From Vulcanimicrobiia bacterium (GTDB lineage: Bacteria; Vulcanimicrobiota; Vulcanimicrobiia; Vulcanimicrobiales; Vulcanimicrobiaceae): a stretch of DNA of 6,493 nt. The DNA lies in the NCBI GenBank assembly GCA_025451135.1, contig JANWKW010000123.1:1-6493 (forward strand), given 5' to 3'. The notes beneath the pieces are model-generated. The model was not told where the DNA came from, did no database searches, and worked only from the letters and a program-made list of their open reading frames with translations. Positions 3,910 to 6,493 of this stretch are shown here, piece by piece (the first letter of the stretch is position 1; each line of letters opens with the position of its first letter). A program made the translations under genes and the position numbers.

Positions 3910-6165
3910 TTAGCGATGAGCCCCGAGCACTACCGATGCTTGCGTCAGCGCCGCCTTGTGCGCGGCTTGATCCGCCGCAGTCGTGAAGCCGGTCACGTCG
4001 GCCGCCATCCATTCTTGCGGATAGAGCTCGAAGATCTGGGTGTTGTTGTCGAGGCCGTATTCCAGCGCTTTGCCGAGATCGATCGGGGAGACGCCCGGTT
4101 GCGGCGCGGTCGATGCGACAATGGTCTGGAACTCGAACGGCACCTGGCCGACGTGCCGCGTGAGCGCCTGACACCAGTACAGGTTCACGACCTTGGCCTG
4201 CGGATTGCACGCGGCCGGCGTCGAGGTCGGCAGGGCGACGTTCGCGATCCCGAGGTTTTCGGTTCCGAACCCGATGCCTTTGCTGGCGGCGTCTTGCGCG
4301 ACGGCGTTCGGGTAATCGTAGATCGACGGGCCGCCGTCGAGTCCGTTGAGGGCCACCAGCAGCTGCTTATCGGTGAGCTGCGCGCCCATCGCGTTGACGA
4401 CGTTCTTGGCATGCTGGACCCAGCCGTCGTAGGTGAAGTTCACCGGCGACTGCTGCCATTTCCCGAGACAGTCGGCGTGAGCGCCCGTATCGAAGTGCGC
4501 CGGGATCGCCTCGACGCCGAAGCCGATCGCGAAGCGCATGTAGCCGATCCGCGGAGCTAGCGCCGAGGCGTTATAGCTGTAATGGGCGATCGCATGCCGG
4601 ATGAAGGCGAACCAGTCGCTCTCGAAGGTCGGGTCCATGTAGTCGGGCGCCGGCGGCTGGCCGTCGCATTGCACGACCGGCACGCCGTCGCCGCCGGACC
4701 CGACCGGATCCGTCACCCAGGCGGGCGTCACCGGGTTGCGCTGACCGCGCTCCGGACCGTCGGAGAAGAGCAGATTGACGGTCAGACCGGCGTTGACGTA
4801 CGGCGCGGCGAGTCCGTGGACCGGATCGTCGATGATGCTCCAGTCGTAGACGCCCTTGACCGTCTCCAGCTCCGACCATTGGACGACGAGACTCACGCCG
4901 CAGAGCGTCGGGTCCTTACCGATGACGTTGCTCTCCAGCTGTGATTCGTAGATGCCGCCGTCGACTACGTACGGATTCCACACGTACATGCCGTGCGGAG
5001 CGCCCGGTACGGCGACGCGCGGGTCCGGACCGACGCATGGGGGCGCGGCGGCCGGAGCGACCGGCGGCGGCGGCGGCGCGAAGGTCTGATCGACCGCGAT
5101 GGTGAGGCGCTGGGCCGGGTCGCCGTTGTCGGTGACGAAGATCGACGCGCATCCGAGCGCGTTGCCCGGGAGCAGGCCGTTGAACGCCACGCTCGCGCTC
5201 GGACCGGCCACGCTCTGCGCATAGACGCCGTTGCCGGTCGTCATCTTGAGCGGACCCACGAACGCGTTGGAACAGTTGCCTTTCAAGCCGGGCCGGGTGA
5301 CGATCGAGAACGTCGAGGCACCCGGTTCGGAGAGCGCGACCGACTGGACCGTCTGACAGGCCGCCGGCGCGGTCGAACCCGCGCAGCCGAACTGCACGGT
5401 CTTCGGCGTCGCGGTGAATTTCTGCAGCGCGGGTATCGCGAGCGTCACGGGAACCGCGACGTGGTCGCCGGAACCATCCGCGACGTCGAGCGTGCACGAC
5501 TTCGCGATCGCTCCTTGACCGAACGGCACCACGGTGAACGTGCCCGCACCGCCGGCGACGGTCTTCGGCGAGACCTGAATGCCGCTGCCGCTCGTGCAGC
5601 CGCTCGCAACCGTCGCCGCCGTCGTACCGCTGAATCCGCTCACCGTCACCGGAACGATCTGATTGGCCCGCGCGATCGTCACGCTCGTCGGGTCGGCCCC
5701 CGGGGCGATGGCGACGTCGATCGCGGCGCGCTTCTTCTGCGACGCATCGGTGATGAGCGGATTGACCGCCGAGGTGAGCGATGCCGTCGAGACGCTGCCG
5801 TCGCTGCCGCTCACGATCACGCCGCAAGTCGCGGGCGGCGTCGCGCCGGTCGCGTAGACGAGGAACATCAGCGGAACGCCGGCCTGATCGATCTGCGCCT
5901 GCCCGTCGCCCGCGACAGCGATCGCGCCGGCCGCACCGGTGCAGGTCGGGTCGGCGACCGGCGTGTAGGCGACGCCCGGCGTATCGCCGGAGACGGTGAA
6001 CGAATCGGCCGGCGCGTCGTCGGTCAACTGCACCGGCGTTGGGCTCACCTCGAGCGAACCCCGCTGTGCGCCGGGCAGAGAGGGAGCTATCGGAACGGAG
6101 CCTCCGCTCGAACACGCCGCAAGGGCGAGGATCAGCAGGCCTGAGATGATGGAACGACCGCGCAT
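3910..6165 (-). CDS. Large lipoprotein: Ig-like N-terminal domains plus glycoside-hydrolase-like TIM-barrel domain
   Basis: The 751-residue protein has a lipoprotein signal (hydrophobic 6-16, lipobox LAAC, lipidated Cys18), so it is membrane-anchored outside the cytoplasm. Residues 38-132, 150-245 and 248-360 look like three beta-sandwich modules; phrases such as QIVPVTVSGFSGTTAA and LQKFTATPKTVQFGC fit bacterial Ig-like repeats. A Pro/Ala linker (363-376) follows. From about 385 the sequence resembles clan-A-type glycosidases: GVSLVVQWSELETVKGVYDWS (423-443), NLLFSDG (464-470), TPAWV (480-484), RFAIGFGVEA (544-553), VPFEFQTIV (675-683) and QIFELYPQEW (710-719). Candidate catalytic acids are Glu552 as acid/base and Glu678 or Glu713 as nucleophile; the usual Asn-Glu pair is missing at Glu552. 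Apart from Cys18 there are 14 Cys, which fall into seven local pairs. A GAGG site (6175-6172) is 6 nt before the ATG. Substrate and family are unknown; a non-catalytic carbohydrate-binding role is possible. Confidence 0.8.
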   Translation of the reverse strand: MRGRSIISGLLILALAACSSGGSVPIAPSLPGAQRGSLEVSPTPVQLTDDAPADSFTVSGDTPGVAYTPVADPTCTGAAGAIAVAGDGQAQIDQAGVPLMFLVYATGATPPATCGVIVSGSDGSVSTASLTSAVNPLITDASQKKRAAIDVAIAPGADPTSVTIARANQIVPVTVSGFSGTTAATVASGCTSGSGIQVSPKTVAGGAGTFTVVPFGQGAIAKSCTLDVADGSGDHVAVPVTLAIPALQKFTATPKTVQFGCAGSTAPAACQTVQSVALSEPGASTFSIVTRPGLKGNCSNAFVGPLKMTTGNGVYAQSVAGPSASVAFNGLLPGNALGCASIFVTDNGDPAQRLTIAVDQTFAPPPPPVAPAAAPPCVGPDPRVAVPGAPHGMYVWNPYVVDGGIYESQLESNVIGKDPTLCGVSLVVQWSELETVKGVYDWSIIDDPVHGLAAPYVNAGLTVNLLFSDGPERGQRNPVTPAWVTDPVGSGGDGVPVVQCDGQPPAPDYMDPTFESDWFAFIRHAIAHYSYNASALAPRIGYMRFAIGFGVEAIPAHFDTGAHADCLGKWQQSPVNFTYDGWVQHAKNVVNAMGAQLTDKQLLVALNGLDGGPSIYDYPNAVAQDAASKGIGFGTENLGIANVALPTSTPAACNPQAKVVNLYWCQALTRHVGQVPFEFQTIVASTAPQPGVSPIDLGKALEYGLDNNTQIFELYPQEWMAADVTGFTTAADQAAHKAALTQASVVLGAHR
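5062..5076 (-). repeat. Trinucleotide repeat (CCG)5 coding for the Pro364-Pro368 linker
   Basis: Five tandem CGG on the plus strand read as five CCG proline codons. They form the core of the linker between the Ig-like half and the glycosidase-like half of the lipoprotein. Length changes here would alter inter-domain spacing without a frameshift. Confidence 0.75.
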
Positions 6166-6198
6166 CGACCGCCTCGTATATTTCCGCGCATGAGCGCT

Positions 6199-6273
6199 TG
6201 GTGGGCCCAGTAGGATTCGAACCTACGCGCTACCAGTTATGAGCCGGCTGCTCTACCGCTGAGCTATGGGCCC
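6199..6273 (-). tRNA. tRNA with anticodon CAU (elongator tRNA-Met or tRNA-Ile2)
   Basis: The 75-nt cloverleaf on the minus strand includes an encoded CCA (TGG at 6199-6201) and an A discriminator. The acceptor stem GGGCCCA/TGGGCCC is perfect. The D arm is GCTC/GAGC. The anticodon arm is GCCGG/CTGGT with loop CTCATAA, anticodon CAT at 6239-6241, and two G-U pairs (27-43 and 30-40). The T arm is GTAGG/CCTAC with loop TTCGAAT. It is not the initiator: the first acceptor pair is matched and the three consecutive G-C anticodon-stem pairs are absent. Elongator Met and lysidine-modified Ile2 share this anticodon and cannot be separated safely by eye. The lipoprotein start codon is only 33 bp downstream. 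Confidence 0.95.
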
Positions 6274-6294
6274 CGACAGCACGTGGATTCTTCC

Positions 6295-6334
6295 AACAAA
6301 CGCCCGCTCGCTCCCGCGCGTCGCACGCGGGAGC
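6295..6334 (-). terminator. Probable enolase terminator hairpin
   Basis: A perfect 9-bp GC-rich stem, GCTCCCGCG/CGCGGGAGC (6334-6326 with 6318-6310) with a 7-nt loop, lies 28 nt past the enolase stop on the minus strand. The following sequence GAGCGGGCGTTTGTT is only partly T-rich, so termination may be incomplete or Rho-assisted. A smaller hairpin, CCGAT/ATCGG (6346-6358), precedes it. Only 36 bp separate the stem from the tRNA 5' end. They hold an AAGAAT -10-like hexamer (6290-6285) with no -35 match, so the tRNA promoter is unclear. Confidence 0.6.
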
Positions 6335-6362
6335 CATCTCTCATGCCGATTTCATCGGGAGG

Positions 6363-6493
6363 CTAACGCAGTGCTTTGAACGCCTTGGCGCCGGGGTAGT
6401 AGGCGCGCTCGCCCAGCTGCTCCTCGATCGCCATCAGGCGGTTGTACTTGGCAACGCGGTCGCTGCGTGAGAGCGAGCCGGTCTTGATCTGGC
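6363..6493 (-). CDS. eno: Enolase, C-terminal end (5' partial)
   Basis: The minus-strand frame ending in TAG at 6365-6363 gives 42 residues beginning QIKTGSLSRSDRVAKYNRLM, which is the conserved C-terminal segment of bacterial enolase (2-phosphoglycerate dehydratase, glycolysis and RNA degradosome partner in some phyla). In the known structure the lysine of QIKTG and the Ser-Arg-Ser of SLSRSDR belong to the active site and its phosphate-binding region. The tail IEEQLGERAYYPGAKAFKALR follows the usual IEEELG...YPG..AF pattern. About 90 percent of the gene lies beyond the window edge, so completeness cannot be judged. Confidence 0.95.
   Translation of the reverse strand, partial: QIKTGSLSRSDRVAKYNRLMAIEEQLGERAYYPGAKAFKALR

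Noticed and set aside
4916..6144. Two long open frames of about 390 codons (one per strand) over the lipoprotein N-terminal half
   Set aside because: Both are extremely Arg-rich with no recognisable motif; they are GC-driven shadows of the lipoprotein frame, which has a lipobox and modular structure.
6186..6197. GCGC-TCAT-GCGC hairpin between the CAU tRNA and the lipoprotein start
   Set aside because: Only 4 bp with no T tract; too weak for a terminator or riboswitch claim.
1..6493. CRISPR array, insertion sequence, integrase site or toxin-antitoxin pair
   Set aside because: No regularly spaced repeats, transposase-like frame, terminal inverted repeats or duplicated tRNA 3' ends were seen next to either tRNA gene.

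Overview
This is a high-GC window from a diderm bacterium. A C-terminal aromatic residue on a predicted outer-membrane barrel and a lipobox-bearing lipoprotein both point to an outer membrane. The gene mix (SDR-DUF2867 fusion, type III polyketide synthase with an ICMT-like methyltransferase, a large Ig/glycosidase-like lipoprotein) would suit a poorly cultured soil or permafrost lineage such as Candidatus Eremiobacterota (WPS-2). That placement is inference, and no marker here proves it.

Layout, left to right. (1) Bases 1-1321, plus strand: the 3' part of an SDR-like NAD(P)-binding protein fused to a DUF2867 domain. (2) Bases 1304-1455, minus strand: a compact tRNA-Glu(UUC) unit with a consensus TTGACA -35 box, an 8-nt leader at most, an encoded CCA end, and a terminator whose hairpin lies over the stop codon of the facing gene. 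(3) Bases 1471-3032, plus strand: a two-gene operon with a 4-nt GTGA overlap, encoding a type III polyketide synthase and an ICMT-family membrane methyltransferase. Known pairs of this kind (BpsA/YpbQ in Bacillus, SrsA/SrsB in Streptomyces) make O-methylated alkylpyrones or phenolic lipids. (4) Bases 3029-3799, minus strand: an outer-membrane beta-barrel protein convergent with the operon, the two stop codons overlapping by 4 nt. (5) Bases 3910-6165, minus strand: a 751-residue lipoprotein with a cysteine-paired, Ig-like N-terminal half, a proline linker and a TIM-barrel glycoside-hydrolase-like C-terminal half. (6) Bases 6199-6273, minus strand: a tRNA with anticodon CAU, only 33 bp upstream of the lipoprotein start. 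(7) Bases 6310-6334: a strong hairpin, probably the enolase terminator. (8) Bases 6363-6493, minus strand: the C-terminal end of enolase (eno).

The cell-envelope theme is the main functional link: a lipid-modifying polyketide operon, an outer-membrane barrel and a surface or periplasmic lipoprotein sit together, but nothing shows that they act in one pathway. The window is very compact; no gene-free stretch exceeds about 110 bp. I see no mobile element, CRISPR array or integration scar. I found no wholly new system. The best leads are the unclassified glycosidase-like lipoprotein and its tRNA-proximal start, the PKS-methyltransferase pair, and the way regulatory signals are embedded in neighbouring genes.
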